Assembly: GCF_002278925.1 (NCBI RefSeq)
Contig: NZ_NCJH01000007.1
Location: forward strand, 62,001 to 126,000
Direction: 5' to 3'
DNA from: Polaromonas sp. 39-63-25
GTDB taxonomy: Bacteria; Pseudomonadota; Gammaproteobacteria; Burkholderiales; Burkholderiaceae_C
Length of the DNA stretch: 64,000 nucleotides
Part shown: in pieces, positions 19,059-27,059 of the stretch
How the letters are laid out: each line of letters starts with the position of its first letter
Numbering within the stretch: the stretch's first letter is position 1
Made by a program: the position numbers and the translations under genes
Notes under the pieces: generated by a model
What the model was told of the DNA's origin: nothing
Databases searched by the model: none
What the model saw: the letters and a program-made list of their open reading frames with translations, nothing else

Positions 19059-19691
19059 TCAGTCAATCAGCTTGTTCTTGAGGGCGTAATACGTCAGGTC
19101 GCTGTTGGACGCGAGACTCATTTTCTCCATCACGCGGGTCCGGTAGGTGCTGACCGTTTTGACACTCAGGGACAGCGCCTTGGCAATGTCGCCCGCGGTT
19201 TCGCCCTTGGCAAGCTTGAGGAACACCTGGAACTCGCGCTCGGAAAGCTGCTCGTGAGGCGTGGCATCGTTTTTCCGGTTCAGCTGCTGCGCCAGCAACT
19301 CGGCCACTGCCGGCGTGATGTAGCGTTTCCCGAGCGAAATCACGCGGATCGCATTGACGATCTCCATCGGATCACACTCCTTGTTCAGGTAGCCGCTGGC
19401 GCCCTGGCGAATCAGGTTGACCGCATAGTGCTCTTCCGGATACCCGCTGAGAATCAGGATGCCGACATCGGGGGCCTTGGCGCGGATCATGGCCAGGGCA
19501 TCGATTCCGCTCTGGCCAGGCATGGACAGGTCCATGACCAGAATGTCCAGCTCGACATTTCGCACCAGGTCAATGGCCTCGCGGCCACTGGCGGCTTCAC
19601 CGACAACCCTGAAATCGACCTGATCCGAAAAGAACTGCTTGAGCCCGGAGCGCACGATGGCATGGTCATCCACAATTCCGATTTTGATCAT
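19059..19691 (-). CDS. LuxR/NarL-family response regulator
   Basis: This 210-residue protein has an N-terminal receiver (Asp8 and Asp9, phosphoacceptor Asp54 in VMDLSMPG, Lys104) and a C-terminal LuxR-type helix-turn-helix (LSEREFQVF, then DIAKALSLSVKTVSTY). It is divergent from the CHASE3 kinase at 19823, with 131 bp between them, and is its likely partner because HisKA_3 kinases normally pair with NarL-type regulators. Likely targets are itself and the envelope-stress genes downstream, which is inference. Confidence 0.92.
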   Translation of the reverse strand: MIKIGIVDDHAIVRSGLKQFFSDQVDFRVVGEAASGREAIDLVRNVELDILVMDLSMPGQSGIDALAMIRAKAPDVGILILSGYPEEHYAVNLIRQGASGYLNKECDPMEIVNAIRVISLGKRYITPAVAELLAQQLNRKNDATPHEQLSEREFQVFLKLAKGETAGDIAKALSLSVKTVSTYRTRVMEKMSLASNSDLTYYALKNKLID

Positions 19692-19822
19692 TTCATGTCC
19701 TCTTGGTTAGGCTGACATCGCCAAACGGCACAATGCAGCAACACGGCCTCGCGCAATTGCGGGCTTCTGTCTTCAGTAGCGATTATTCACGAATTATTGA
19801 TCCATGCCGAACGGAGATCAGG

Positions 19823-21163
19823 ATGAGATGGTTTGCAATCCCCAAAATGGCAATCAGCCTGCCGCTGGCGGTGCTGGCAGCGGTCGTTCTGATTTCCATC
19901 AACGAAGCGGGTTTTCGCCTGTCCACCCAGGCCGTTACCCGCATTGAGCAGTCTCAGGCTACCCGTGGGGCCGTCCATCTGCTGCTGCAGCAGATGCTGG
20001 ATGCCGAGACCGGGCAGCGCGGCTACCTGCTGACCGGCGATCCCAAATACCTGGAACCTTACGACGCGGCAACCGCCGCCCTCAACCACACCCTGGACAC
20101 CCTGCGCGGACACTACACCGCCTATCCCGCGGAGCTGGCGGAGTTTGGCCTGCTGTCGCGCAGCGTGTCGCGCAAGCTGGCGGAGATGGACCTCAGCGTA
20201 CGCATGCGCAAGCAGGGCAACGAGGAAGCCTGGAAGTTTGTGCTGACCACCGACGTGGGCATGGACCAGATGAACGCCATCCGCAGCCAGATCGTCAAGC
20301 TGATCCAGGCCAGCAACAGCAAGATGGGCACAGCCCAGGCCCAGATCACCCGGTCGTTGCAGTTGTCACGCATCGGCATCGCCCTGATCGCTCTGGCCGG
20401 GCTGCTGGCGTTTTACATGTATCTGCGGCAAACCGGGGCCCTGCTGGACGCCGGCAGGCGCGAACAGGAAGCACTGCAGCGCGAACGCGACCAGCTGGAC
20501 AAGGAAGTGCGCGATCGCACGGCCACGCTGGCCGAGCTGGCCACCCACCTGCAGCAGGTGCGGGAAGATGAGCGTGGCCACCTGGCACGTGAACTGCACG
20601 ACGAACTGGGCGCCCTGCTGACGGCAGCCAAACTCGATGTGGCACGCATCAAATCGCGGCTCGGGGTCATGTCACCGGAAGCGGCCGAACGCATGCAGCA
20701 CCTGATCGAGACGCTCAACAGCGGCATTGCCCTGAAGCGCCGCATTGTGGAGGACTTGCGGCCCTCGTCGCTGTCGCACCTGGGGCTGGTCGCCTCCCTC
20801 GAAATCCTGGCGCGCGAATTCGAAGACCGGTCCGGCCTGAGCATCATCACCGACCTGGAGACGGTGGAGCTCGGCGGCTCCGCACAACTCACGATCTATC
20901 GGCTGGTGCAGGAGTCGCTGACCAACATGGGCAAATACGCCGATGCAAAACAGGCCGAAATCAGCCTGCATGATTTTGACGGCTACATCATGGTCGAGGT
21001 GCGGGACGACGGCAACGGCTTCGACACCACGCAAATCAAGGGATCGAGCCACGGGCTGGCCGGCATGCAGCACCGGGTCGAAGCGGCCGGCGGACGCCTG
21101 ACCGTGGCCTCCAGTCCCGGCCAGGGCACACGCATCTCCGCAGTGTTGCCCAAATCGCTTTAA
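19823..21163 (+). CDS. CHASE3-domain sensor histidine kinase (NarL/DegS type)
   Basis: This 446-residue kinase has a first membrane span (residues 8-26), a periplasmic CHASE3 domain (about 30-165, with TGQRGYLLTGD), a second span (IALIALAGLLAFYMYL, about residue 190), a short coiled coil, HisKA_3 with the phosphoacceptor His259 in RELHDELG, and a HATPase domain (DDGNGFD, SHGLAGM). The ATG at 19823 follows GGAGATCAGG; 40 upstream in-frame residues do not look like part of the protein. CHASE3 is an extracytoplasmic sensor domain of unknown ligand. It heads toward the envelope-stress genes at 21394-23271. Confidence 0.92.
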   Translation: MRWFAIPKMAISLPLAVLAAVVLISINEAGFRLSTQAVTRIEQSQATRGAVHLLLQQMLDAETGQRGYLLTGDPKYLEPYDAATAALNHTLDTLRGHYTAYPAELAEFGLLSRSVSRKLAEMDLSVRMRKQGNEEAWKFVLTTDVGMDQMNAIRSQIVKLIQASNSKMGTAQAQITRSLQLSRIGIALIALAGLLAFYMYLRQTGALLDAGRREQEALQRERDQLDKEVRDRTATLAELATHLQQVREDERGHLARELHDELGALLTAAKLDVARIKSRLGVMSPEAAERMQHLIETLNSGIALKRRIVEDLRPSSLSHLGLVASLEILAREFEDRSGLSIITDLETVELGGSAQLTIYRLVQESLTNMGKYADAKQAEISLHDFDGYIMVEVRDDGNGFDTTQIKGSSHGLAGMQHRVEAAGGRLTVASSPGQGTRISAVLPKSL

Positions 21164-21393
21164 GCGCCGGCGTTCCCGATGGCGGGGCCACAACAACAAA
21201 CCCCGGCCCGGGCCCAGCCACATGCGCAGAAGCGCCTATCGGCAGCGTCCTACACGGCATGTTCATGCCAGCCGACAAGGGCATCCGGCACTCACCGATG
21301 AATGGATGGGGCTTCGACGTTTAACCTTGCTACAGGTGTTTCATTTGCGAGCGCCACGTACATCATGGGGCGCGCCCCTGCAAGGAGATCGAC

Positions 21394-21558
21394 ATGCTGC
21401 ACTATTCCGTTGTTTTCCTCGTGATCGCTCTGATTGCAGCCGTGTTCGGTTTCGGTGGCATTGCCGCCGGTGCCGTCGAGATTGCCAAGATCCTCTTTTT
21501 CATCTTTGCCATCATGGCCGTGATCAGCTTCGTGGTCGGCCTGATGAAAAGAAAGTGA
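21394..21558 (+). CDS. DUF1328 small membrane protein
   Basis: This 54-residue protein is almost wholly hydrophobic, with two predicted spans ([25 protein letters not shown] would be split around the glycines; then [17 protein letters not shown]) and a basic MKRK end. This matches the DUF1328/YtjA family. AAGGAGA lies just before the ATG. Function is unknown; homologues often sit with CsbD- and BON-type stress genes, as here. The 230 bp before it (21164-21393) show no gene. Confidence 0.85.
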   Translation: MLHYSVVFLVIALIAAVFGFGGIAAGAVEIAKILFFIFAIMAVISFVVGLMKRK

Positions 21559-21625
21559 ATTCCCATCTCCCGGTCCAGGCGCAGATTGCGCCGGATCTGT
21601 CTTTTTCCATTTCCCAAGGAACCCC

Positions 21626-22027
21626 ATGAAAAACCCGCTCTCCAGCCACCCCCAAGCCCAAGACACGCTGTCGGGTGCACGTCATATGTCCGAGCAGATG
21701 CTCAACGGTGCCGAGAGGGCCATGGACAGCACCCGCAGCCTGGCCAACGACACGCTGGACCGCGCCGAGGACAAGGTTCGACATTTGCGCGGCAGCATCG
21801 ACCCGCTGGTCGACAAGCTGGCCACCCAGGCGCAGAAACTGGCACGCCAGAGCCTGGACATGGCCTCGGAGGCCAGCGACCGCGCGCAGCGTTCCATGCA
21901 CCGCTATGCGGACGCAACGACACGTTATGTGTCCAATGAGCCGGTGAAGTCCGTCCTGATCGCCGCTGCGGTGGGCGCCGCCGTCGCCTTGCTGGTGGCC
22001 TCGACCGTGCATCGCGACAAGCGCTGA
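21626..22027 (+). CDS. DUF883/ElaB-like membrane-anchored protein (second copy)
   Basis: This 133-residue protein has a long amphipathic, charged helix (about residues 20-105) followed by a C-terminal hydrophobic anchor (SVLIAAAVGAAVALLVASTV) and a basic tail. That is the YqjD/ElaB layout, as in the protein at 7821-8126. AAGGAA precedes the ATG. It is the first of three genes that repeat the order of the 6964-8126 set. A ribosome- or membrane-associated stress role is inferred from YqjD. Confidence 0.75.
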   Translation: MKNPLSSHPQAQDTLSGARHMSEQMLNGAERAMDSTRSLANDTLDRAEDKVRHLRGSIDPLVDKLATQAQKLARQSLDMASEASDRAQRSMHRYADATTRYVSNEPVKSVLIAAAVGAAVALLVASTVHRDKR

Positions 22028-22068
22028 TTTTCGCGGCTTCGCCCCCTCTTCACGACCACTGAGGCTTC

Positions 22069-22434
22069 ATGCTGCATCCGCTGTTTTCCATTCTCGTGCG
22101 ACGGCCCGACCTGGTGGTTGATCACCTGTCGGCCTATGGCGCCCTGGTCCACGAGGAAGCCTCGGAAGCCGGGTCGGAACTGCTTCAGCGCGGGCTGGCG
22201 TGGGGTCTGGTCATCCTGTGTGCCGGCGTGTTTTTGACGCTGGCCGGTGTGGCCCTGATGCTGGGCGTGTTGTTGAACCAGTTTCACTGGGTGCTGGTTG
22301 CCATTCCGGCGGTCATGCTGGTGCTGCTTCTGGCCGCCTTCAGCAAGGCGCGGCAGCCCCTGGCCGCGACCCGTTTTGACGAACTCAAGGCCCAGCTGGA
22401 CCGCGATGCGCAGGCATTGCGCGCAGCAGCCTGA
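22069..22434 (+). CDS. Holin-superfamily (YqjE-like) membrane protein (second copy)
   Basis: This 121-residue protein has an amphipathic N-terminal helix (LSAYGALVHEEASEAGSELL interrupted around Glu) and two membrane spans (GLVILCAGVFLTLAGVALML; WVLVAIPAVMLVLLLAAF), then a charged C-terminal helix. The layout matches the YqjE/DUF1469-like protein at 7331-7774. It lies 41 bp after the DUF883-like gene and 5 bp before the next gene, so the three are probably co-transcribed. Confidence 0.75.
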   Translation: MLHPLFSILVRRPDLVVDHLSAYGALVHEEASEAGSELLQRGLAWGLVILCAGVFLTLAGVALMLGVLLNQFHWVLVAIPAVMLVLLLAAFSKARQPLAATRFDELKAQLDRDAQALRAAA

Positions 22435-22439
22435 CCCCG

Positions 22440-22862
22440 ATGATGAACGACAACACCGTGCTTTCTCCCCGCGAACGCCTGGACAAGAGCCGGCAGGCAA
22501 TTGTTCGCCAGATGGGGCATGACAACGCCACGGCGGTCGAGCATGGCGGCAGCGACACCGAAATTGATGCGTCGGCCAGCACCTGGTCGCTCGTCAAACA
22601 GACGGCCTCATCGTGGTGGCATGGCCACCCGGCCAGCCTGGCTCTGGATTTTGCCCGACCGAGGATGCAGCGTTTTGCCCAGGAGCAGCCCCTGAAGCTG
22701 CTGGCCATTTCTGCGGGCATGGGCGCAGCGGCCGTGTTGCTGCGTCCCTGGCGTCTGATATCGCTGACCGGCCTCGTGCTCGCGGCTCTGAAGTCGTCCG
22801 AGGTCACCGGCCTGGCCAGCTCCCTGCTGGCCTCCGGCACCCGGAACGACCGCTTTCGATGA
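22440..22862 (+). CDS. Hypothetical protein with C-terminal membrane helices
   Basis: I do not recognise this 140-residue protein by sequence. It has a charged N-terminal part starting SPRERLDKSRQAIVRQM, a tryptophan-rich middle (SWWHGHP) and two hydrophobic stretches (LLAISAGMGAAAVLL; LISLTGLVLAALK). By position it is the counterpart of the YqjK-like gene in the first set. A second ATG directly follows the first. Function is unknown. Confidence 0.7.
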   Translation: MMNDNTVLSPRERLDKSRQAIVRQMGHDNATAVEHGGSDTEIDASASTWSLVKQTASSWWHGHPASLALDFARPRMQRFAQEQPLKLLAISAGMGAAAVLLRPWRLISLTGLVLAALKSSEVTGLASSLLASGTRNDRFR

Positions 22863-22956
22863 ATTCCATTCGCAAACCGACCGGCGTGGTGCCGTCAGTC
22901 GGCCAGCTTCTCAACTCTCAGCACCAAAACATATTTATAAACTTCAAGGAAACACC

Positions 22957-23271
22957 ATGAAATACGCTCGCGCAATTGCATTCGCCGCCCTGGCCGGCAT
23001 CACCATCATCAGCGCTGGTTGCGCAGTTACCCGCGGTCAGGAAACTGCCGGCTCTTACATCGACGATGCCGCCATCACCACCGCTGTGAAGGCCAAGTTT
23101 GCTTCGGACAAAACGGTTGCCGCCACCGCCATCAGCGTGGAAACGCTGAACGGCACGGTCCAGCTTTCCGGCTTTGCCAAATCGGCCGCTGAAAAAGCCC
23201 AGGCTGAGGCCATTGCACGCGGCACCAAGAACGTCCGCGCTGTGCGCAACGACATCGTCGTTCGTCCTTGA
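22957..23271 (+). CDS. BON-domain lipoprotein
   Basis: This 104-residue protein has a signal peptide and a lipobox-like SAGC (Cys22), then a single BON domain with the usual pattern (IDDAAITTAVKAKF, ISVETLNGTVQLSG, VRAVRNDIVV). BON domains bind phospholipid or membrane surfaces; OsmY-type BON proteins are osmotic-stress proteins. A clear AAGGAA precedes the ATG. A strong terminator follows at 23319. Confidence 0.88.
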   Translation: MKYARAIAFAALAGITIISAGCAVTRGQETAGSYIDDAAITTAVKAKFASDKTVAATAISVETLNGTVQLSGFAKSAAEKAQAEAIARGTKNVRAVRNDIVVRP

Positions 23272-23318
23272 ACTAGCCACTATGGGGTAACACAGGCCGG
23301 CCCTGCCAGCCTGTCAAC

Positions 23319-23346
23319 GGGGTCCGGTTGTCTGCAACCGGACCCC
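23319..23346 (+). terminator. Strong stem-loop terminator after the BON gene
   Basis: Perfect 12-bp stem, GGGGTCCGGTTG with its complement, and a TCTG loop, followed by GCTTTGCCTT. It lies 48 bp after the BON lipoprotein stop, in the 243-bp convergent gap (23272-23514) before the next BON gene. The T-run is short, so it could also act as a bidirectional barrier. Confidence 0.75.
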
Positions 23347-23514
23347 GCTTTGCCTTGTGGGGATCCATGCGCGATGCGCTGCCAGTTGGTCGACGCACCC
23401 TGAGCGCAGAGGGTCACGGCCCGGCGCCCCCGCTTCCAGCAAACGCCCATAAAAAAGTCACTGGCCCGCCACCCGAAGGCGCGCGCCAGTGACCGGCTTG
23501 GGCGGAAGAGTGAA

Positions 23515-23970
23515 TTAACCGGGTGTGACCACCAGCTGGTTATTCACCGACGTCACGCCTTTGACCTGCCTGGCGATGTCTGCGGCCTTGTCTTTCGCTA
23601 CAGCGCTGGGCGCCGGGCCGTTGAGCGTCACCACGCCATCCTTGGTGTCGACATTGATCTTGATCGCGCTCAGATCCGGGTCCTTGGCCAGTCCAGTGGA
23701 GACGGTCGCCGTGATGGTCACGTCGTCTATTTTTTCACCCATGGTGGTGCTGGCCTGGCTGCCCGTGGCTTGCGCGTCCTTGGATGCTTCCTTCATGGTG
23801 TTGCCGGCATCCTTGGCCGCCTGCTCGGTCTTGGCGATGCCGGAGTCGATCGACTGGCCGACGGTCTTGCCGTCATCCGCCTTGTTGCAGGCCGTCAGCG
23901 CCAGCAGCACGGCAGCGGAATACGCCAGCGCCAGAAGCGGGCGCCGCGCGTGAAGAGGGGTCGGGTTCAT
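23515..23970 (-). CDS. BON-domain lipoprotein (second)
   Basis: This 151-residue protein has a signal peptide with a good lipobox (LTAC, Cys27), a helical linker rich in Lys, Ala and Glu (about 35-75, resembling a stress-type coiled region) and a C-terminal BON domain (VTITATVSTGLAKDPDLSAI; GVVTLNG; VTSVNNQLVV). I choose the ATG at 23970, which has an AGGAG site; the longer frame adds 11 residues. It is convergent with the first BON gene and downstream of csbD on the same strand. Confidence 0.87.
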   Translation of the reverse strand: MNPTPLHARRPLLALAYSAAVLLALTACNKADDGKTVGQSIDSGIAKTEQAAKDAGNTMKEASKDAQATGSQASTTMGEKIDDVTITATVSTGLAKDPDLSAIKINVDTKDGVVTLNGPAPSAVAKDKAADIARQVKGVTSVNNQLVVTPG

Positions 23971-24012
23971 GATGGCTCTCCTGGTGTGGGATGAGATTCG
24001 CAAGCGGTGCGT

Positions 24013-24210
24013 TCAGATCTTGTCGATCAGTTTTTTGGCGTCGTCCTTGACGCTTTCCTTGGCGTCGCCGTAACCCGCCTGGGTTTTGCCCTTGACCTGG
24101 TCCGCCAGACCTTCGGCCTCCAGCTTTTCATTGCCAACCACGCGGCCAGCCACTTCCTTGGCTTTGCCCGCAGCCTGGTCCACACGGCCTTCGACTTGAT
24201 GCTTGTTCAT
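24013..24210 (-). CDS. CsbD-family stress protein
   Basis: This is a 65-residue hydrophilic protein with the CsbD pattern (MNKHQVEGRVDQAAGKAKEV, then KLEAEGLADQVKGK, then YGDAKE). CsbD-like proteins are induced in general stress in many bacteria; their biochemical role is unknown. The ATG at 24210 has an AAGGAAGAAG site. The longer open frame to 24354 looks non-coding. It is 42 bp upstream of the second BON lipoprotein gene. Confidence 0.9.
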   Translation of the reverse strand: MNKHQVEGRVDQAAGKAKEVAGRVVGNEKLEAEGLADQVKGKTQAGYGDAKESVKDDAKKLIDKI

Positions 24211-24350
24211 GGTGCTTCTTCCTTTGAAAATGGGGTGCGGCCCGCCTGGATGGCGAGCACATCCCCACTGTAGGCAGGCCGGTTGGGGCGGCCCGTCAGC
24301 GCCTGCGGAATTTTTTGTAGGACGGCAGGCATTCACTGCGCAGCGGCACG

Positions 24351-24836
24351 TCAAGGGTGGCAGGCGCCGTGCTGTTTGCGGAAAAGGCGGGGCGGCAGCG
24401 CCTGCGGATCGGCAAACAGCCCACGCTGCGCCGACCGGGCCTGCGCCTGCAACTTCAGGTAGGGCCCGCCCTCACGCCCATACCGGTCCGACCAGGCATG
24501 GCCTTGCGCGACCATCCAGCCGGCCATGTCTTCCCCACCCAGATGCACGGTCGCCACGGCGCGGCCGTAGTCGTCATGACGGTGCGTTCTCACGACCACC
24601 GTGCGGCGCGCCACGCGGCTGGCCAGCGCTGCACGCGCGGCACGGCCGCCGGCCTGGCAGATCTCGGGTGCATCGATGCCGGCCACGCGCAGCTTCACCG
24701 GCTTGCCGCCTCCGGCGGGCCGGACCCACAGGGTGTCTCCGTCGGTGACCCGAGTGACTTTCATGCTCTCCGCCCATGCAGGATGGGCGGAAGCGGCTAT
24801 CAAAAATATAGCAATCTTGAACGCGGTCATGGTCAT
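24351..24836 (-). CDS. Secreted thermonuclease-like (SNase) protein
   Basis: This 161-residue protein has a signal peptide (to about residue 22, AWAES) and one staphylococcal-nuclease OB-fold domain. Catalytic-type residues are visible in VTDGDTLWV, LRVAGIDAPE and DDYGRAVATV. It probably cleaves DNA or RNA outside the cytoplasm. Its ATG overlaps the stop of the DUF429 gene (TGA/ATG). Part of the signal peptide is encoded by a half copy of the dispersed repeat. Confidence 0.87.
   Translation of the reverse strand: MTMTAFKIAIFLIAASAHPAWAESMKVTRVTDGDTLWVRPAGGGKPVKLRVAGIDAPEICQAGGRAARAALASRVARRTVVVRTHRHDDYGRAVATVHLGGEDMAGWMVAQGHAWSDRYGREGGPYLKLQAQARSAQRGLFADPQALPPRLFRKQHGACHP
24796..24812 (+). 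repeat. Possible half copy of the GCT-N11-AGC repeat (copy K)
   Basis: GCT, exactly 11 bases (AT-rich, as in other copies), AGC; the second half of the element is missing. It lies antisense inside the signal-peptide codons of the nuclease gene. A 6-base match with fixed spacing can occur by chance. Confidence 0.3.
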
Positions 24837-25666
24837 GCAGTAACGATCCAGCCCTCAATCGGGTCGACATCACTGGGCAGGCCGTAACGCGCGACGCCCT
24901 GCGCATGCTGCGCTTGGGCCCACGCGGCCTGCATCAGGCAGAGCGCCGCGTCCAGACTGTCACCGCTGGCGTCGTCGACCAGGGTGTCACGCTGCGCGTG
25001 GCTGAGCTTCAGGCGCAGGCCGAGCCGGGTCTGGCCCATTTCCAGCGCGGTGATCAGGTCCTTGCGCGCGATCAGCCGGTCCGGCGTCTGCTTGAGCCGG
25101 TCATCACTTTTGTAGGATCGCCGGCCCAGCACCTCGCGCGCGAGAAGCCCCGGGTAGGCTTCGAGCGCAACGCGCGACAGGTCGCCCGCGTGCAGGCCCG
25201 GCAGGTGAACGCCCGCTGCCAGCAACTGCGGCACACCCGCGTGAAGCATGAAGGCCACCGGCGGATTGATCCATTTCATGGACGGGCTGGAACCGGCGGG
25301 AATATCGGTGGCGCGGTGCGCAAACTTGCCGCCCACAGGACGCGCCGCGCAGAAGGCCGCAAAAGTCTGACGGATCTCTTCCCGGCTGAGGCTGGCGTAG
25401 TGGGCCATCAGTTCCGTCCAAGTGCCCGGCCAGCCGAGATGCTCGACCAGCTCGCGCGGCAGGCCGAAGGGAAAGTCGAACGCACCCAGCCACGCGCGCG
25501 GCTGGTTCAGCCAGTCGCCGAAGGCGTCCAGCGACGCAATATGCTCCAGGCCGGTCAGCAACACGCGCCCGCCGGAAAGTGATCCGCTGGCCAGGACAAT
25601 CGGCTTGCGGCGCGTCGGGCTGCTGGAGAAATCGCAGCCGATCAGCAGGGGCAGGGTCTGAGGCAT
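24833..25666 (-). CDS. DUF429 family protein (predicted RNase-H-like fold)
   Basis: This 277-residue protein begins with the DUF429 signature (LLIGCDFSSSP) and has the conserved GAFDFPFGLPREL, EAYPGLLAR and DSLDAALCLMQAAW segments. The acidic residues in IGCDF, DFPFG and DSLDA look like an RNase-H-type metal site. No activity is established for the family. It shares a 4-bp overlap with the nuclease and lies 12 bp after the EamA gene, so the three may be one transcript. Confidence 0.82.
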   Translation of the reverse strand: MPQTLPLLIGCDFSSSPTRRKPIVLASGSLSGGRVLLTGLEHIASLDAFGDWLNQPRAWLGAFDFPFGLPRELVEHLGWPGTWTELMAHYASLSREEIRQTFAAFCAARPVGGKFAHRATDIPAGSSPSMKWINPPVAFMLHAGVPQLLAAGVHLPGLHAGDLSRVALEAYPGLLAREVLGRRSYKSDDRLKQTPDRLIARKDLITALEMGQTRLGLRLKLSHAQRDTLVDDASGDSLDAALCLMQAAWAQAQHAQGVARYGLPSDVDPIEGWIVTA

Positions 25667-25678
25667 GGCCGCTTCCGT

Positions 25679-26560
25679 TCAGCCCAGGGCGAGCGCGGTC
25701 ACGCCCGCGGCAATCAGGCCGGCGCCCAGCAGGCGCTGCAGGCGGTCGCCCTCGCCGAGCAAGTGCCCGCCGATCAGCGCGGCGAACAGCATGGAGACTT
25801 CCCGCGCCGGTGCCACATGCGACAGCGGCGCCACCTGCATCGCATACAGCACCAGCACGTAGGAGACCGGGCTGATAGCGCCAACCAACAGCGCGTACCT
25901 CCATTGCTCGCGCCACAGCCGCGCCGCCGCCGGCCTGTCGCGCAGGACCACCGGTGCCAGCAGCGCCAGCCGCACGAAATTGCCCAGGTAGTCGAGCAGG
26001 ATGGGCGACATCAGCATGAACTTGACCGCATAACCGTCCACCACGGTGTAGCTGGCGATGAAAGCCCCGGTGAGCAGGCCGTACAGCATGCCCTTGTGCA
26101 CGCGGCGGCGCTGGGCGGGATCCTGCGCGGCACGCAGCAGGCCGGGCCCGCCGGCAATCAGGAACACACCAACCACCACACCAACAATGCCTGTCAGCCC
26201 CAGCGCCGAGATCTGTTCGCCCAACAGGGTGATCGCCACCAGCGAGGACAGCAGCGGCCCGGAGCCGCGTGCCAGCGGATAGACCACCGTCAGATCGGCC
26301 TTGCGGTAGCCGCGCAGCAGGATCACGTAATACAGCACATGCAACACACCGCTGACGGCGATAAAGACCCATTCGCGCCAGCCCCAGCCGGGAATCACGC
26401 CCCAGGCGGCCCATGCACCGACCGGCGCCCAGACCAGCATCAAGGTCACGCTGGTAAAAAAGGCGAAACGGGCGTCGCCGCCGGCTTTTTTGGCCGCAAT
26501 GTTCCAGCTGGCGTGAATCAGGCCGGCAAGCAGGACCAGGGCAAAAGCGGACAGCGGCAT
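25679..26560 (-). CDS. EamA-type (DMT superfamily) exporter
   Basis: This 293-residue inner-membrane protein has about ten hydrophobic spans in two EamA repeats. The first contains GLIHASWNIAAK and LARGSGPLLSSLVAI near residues 10 and 80. The second contains VLVLYAMQVAPLSHVAPAREVSMLFAALIGG split around residue 235. DMT carriers export small metabolites such as amino acids. The substrate cannot be read from the sequence. Confidence 0.88.
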   Translation of the reverse strand: MPLSAFALVLLAGLIHASWNIAAKKAGGDARFAFFTSVTLMLVWAPVGAWAAWGVIPGWGWREWVFIAVSGVLHVLYYVILLRGYRKADLTVVYPLARGSGPLLSSLVAITLLGEQISALGLTGIVGVVVGVFLIAGGPGLLRAAQDPAQRRRVHKGMLYGLLTGAFIASYTVVDGYAVKFMLMSPILLDYLGNFVRLALLAPVVLRDRPAAARLWREQWRYALLVGAISPVSYVLVLYAMQVAPLSHVAPAREVSMLFAALIGGHLLGEGDRLQRLLGAGLIAAGVTALALG

Positions 26561-26624
26561 GACGCAAGCGGCCGGCGGCGCGCATGAACGCCGTGCGCCC
26601 GCGCAGCCGCCTGGCCAGGAGAAC

Positions 26625-27050
26625 TCAGACCTTGCCGCAGATGGAGGCGGTGGCCATCAGGTCTTCCAGCAAGGCCAGCGACACCTTGCCCGACACCGAA
26701 TAAGGGTCGAGCTCGGCCTTCTCGGAGTATTTGAGCAGGATGGAGGTGTTGATGCGCTCGACATTGACCTGGCCCATGGTCCAGCCGCCAAAACGCCGCT
26801 CGGAGATTTCCTCGTAATGCAGCAGCACCACGTCCTTGTGGCGCGGATCTTTCTGGATGTGGCCGTAGAGGTCGCTGATCTGCATGCGTCCGCCTTCGAG
26901 GGCCTGCAGGAAAATGCCGCCGCCGTAGCAGAGGATGCCGGTGATGCCCATGGCCGGGTTGTGGCTGCGCGACTGCGCAAGAATGGATTCGGTGAGATCG
27001 CTGGAGCCGGGGTTGACCGAGCGGCTGGCGTAAAGAAGGCGTACCAACAT
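26625..27050 (-). CDS. BLUF-domain blue-light photoreceptor
   Basis: This 141-residue protein is mostly a single BLUF domain (1-95) that binds FAD. All four signalling residues known from AppA are present: Tyr7 (LLYASR), Asn31 (SHNPAMGITG), Gln49 (GIFLQALEG) and Trp90 (RRFGGWTMG). The remaining 45 residues are helical, with no recognisable output domain, so it should act by protein-protein contact (short BLUF type). It starts 9 bp after the folE stop on the same strand, so it is very likely co-transcribed with folE. The partner is unknown. Confidence 0.93.
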   Translation of the reverse strand: MLVRLLYASRSVNPGSSDLTESILAQSRSHNPAMGITGILCYGGGIFLQALEGGRMQISDLYGHIQKDPRHKDVVLLHYEEISERRFGGWTMGQVNVERINTSILLKYSEKAELDPYSVSGKVSLALLEDLMATASICGKV

Positions 27051-27059
27051 CGTGTGTCC

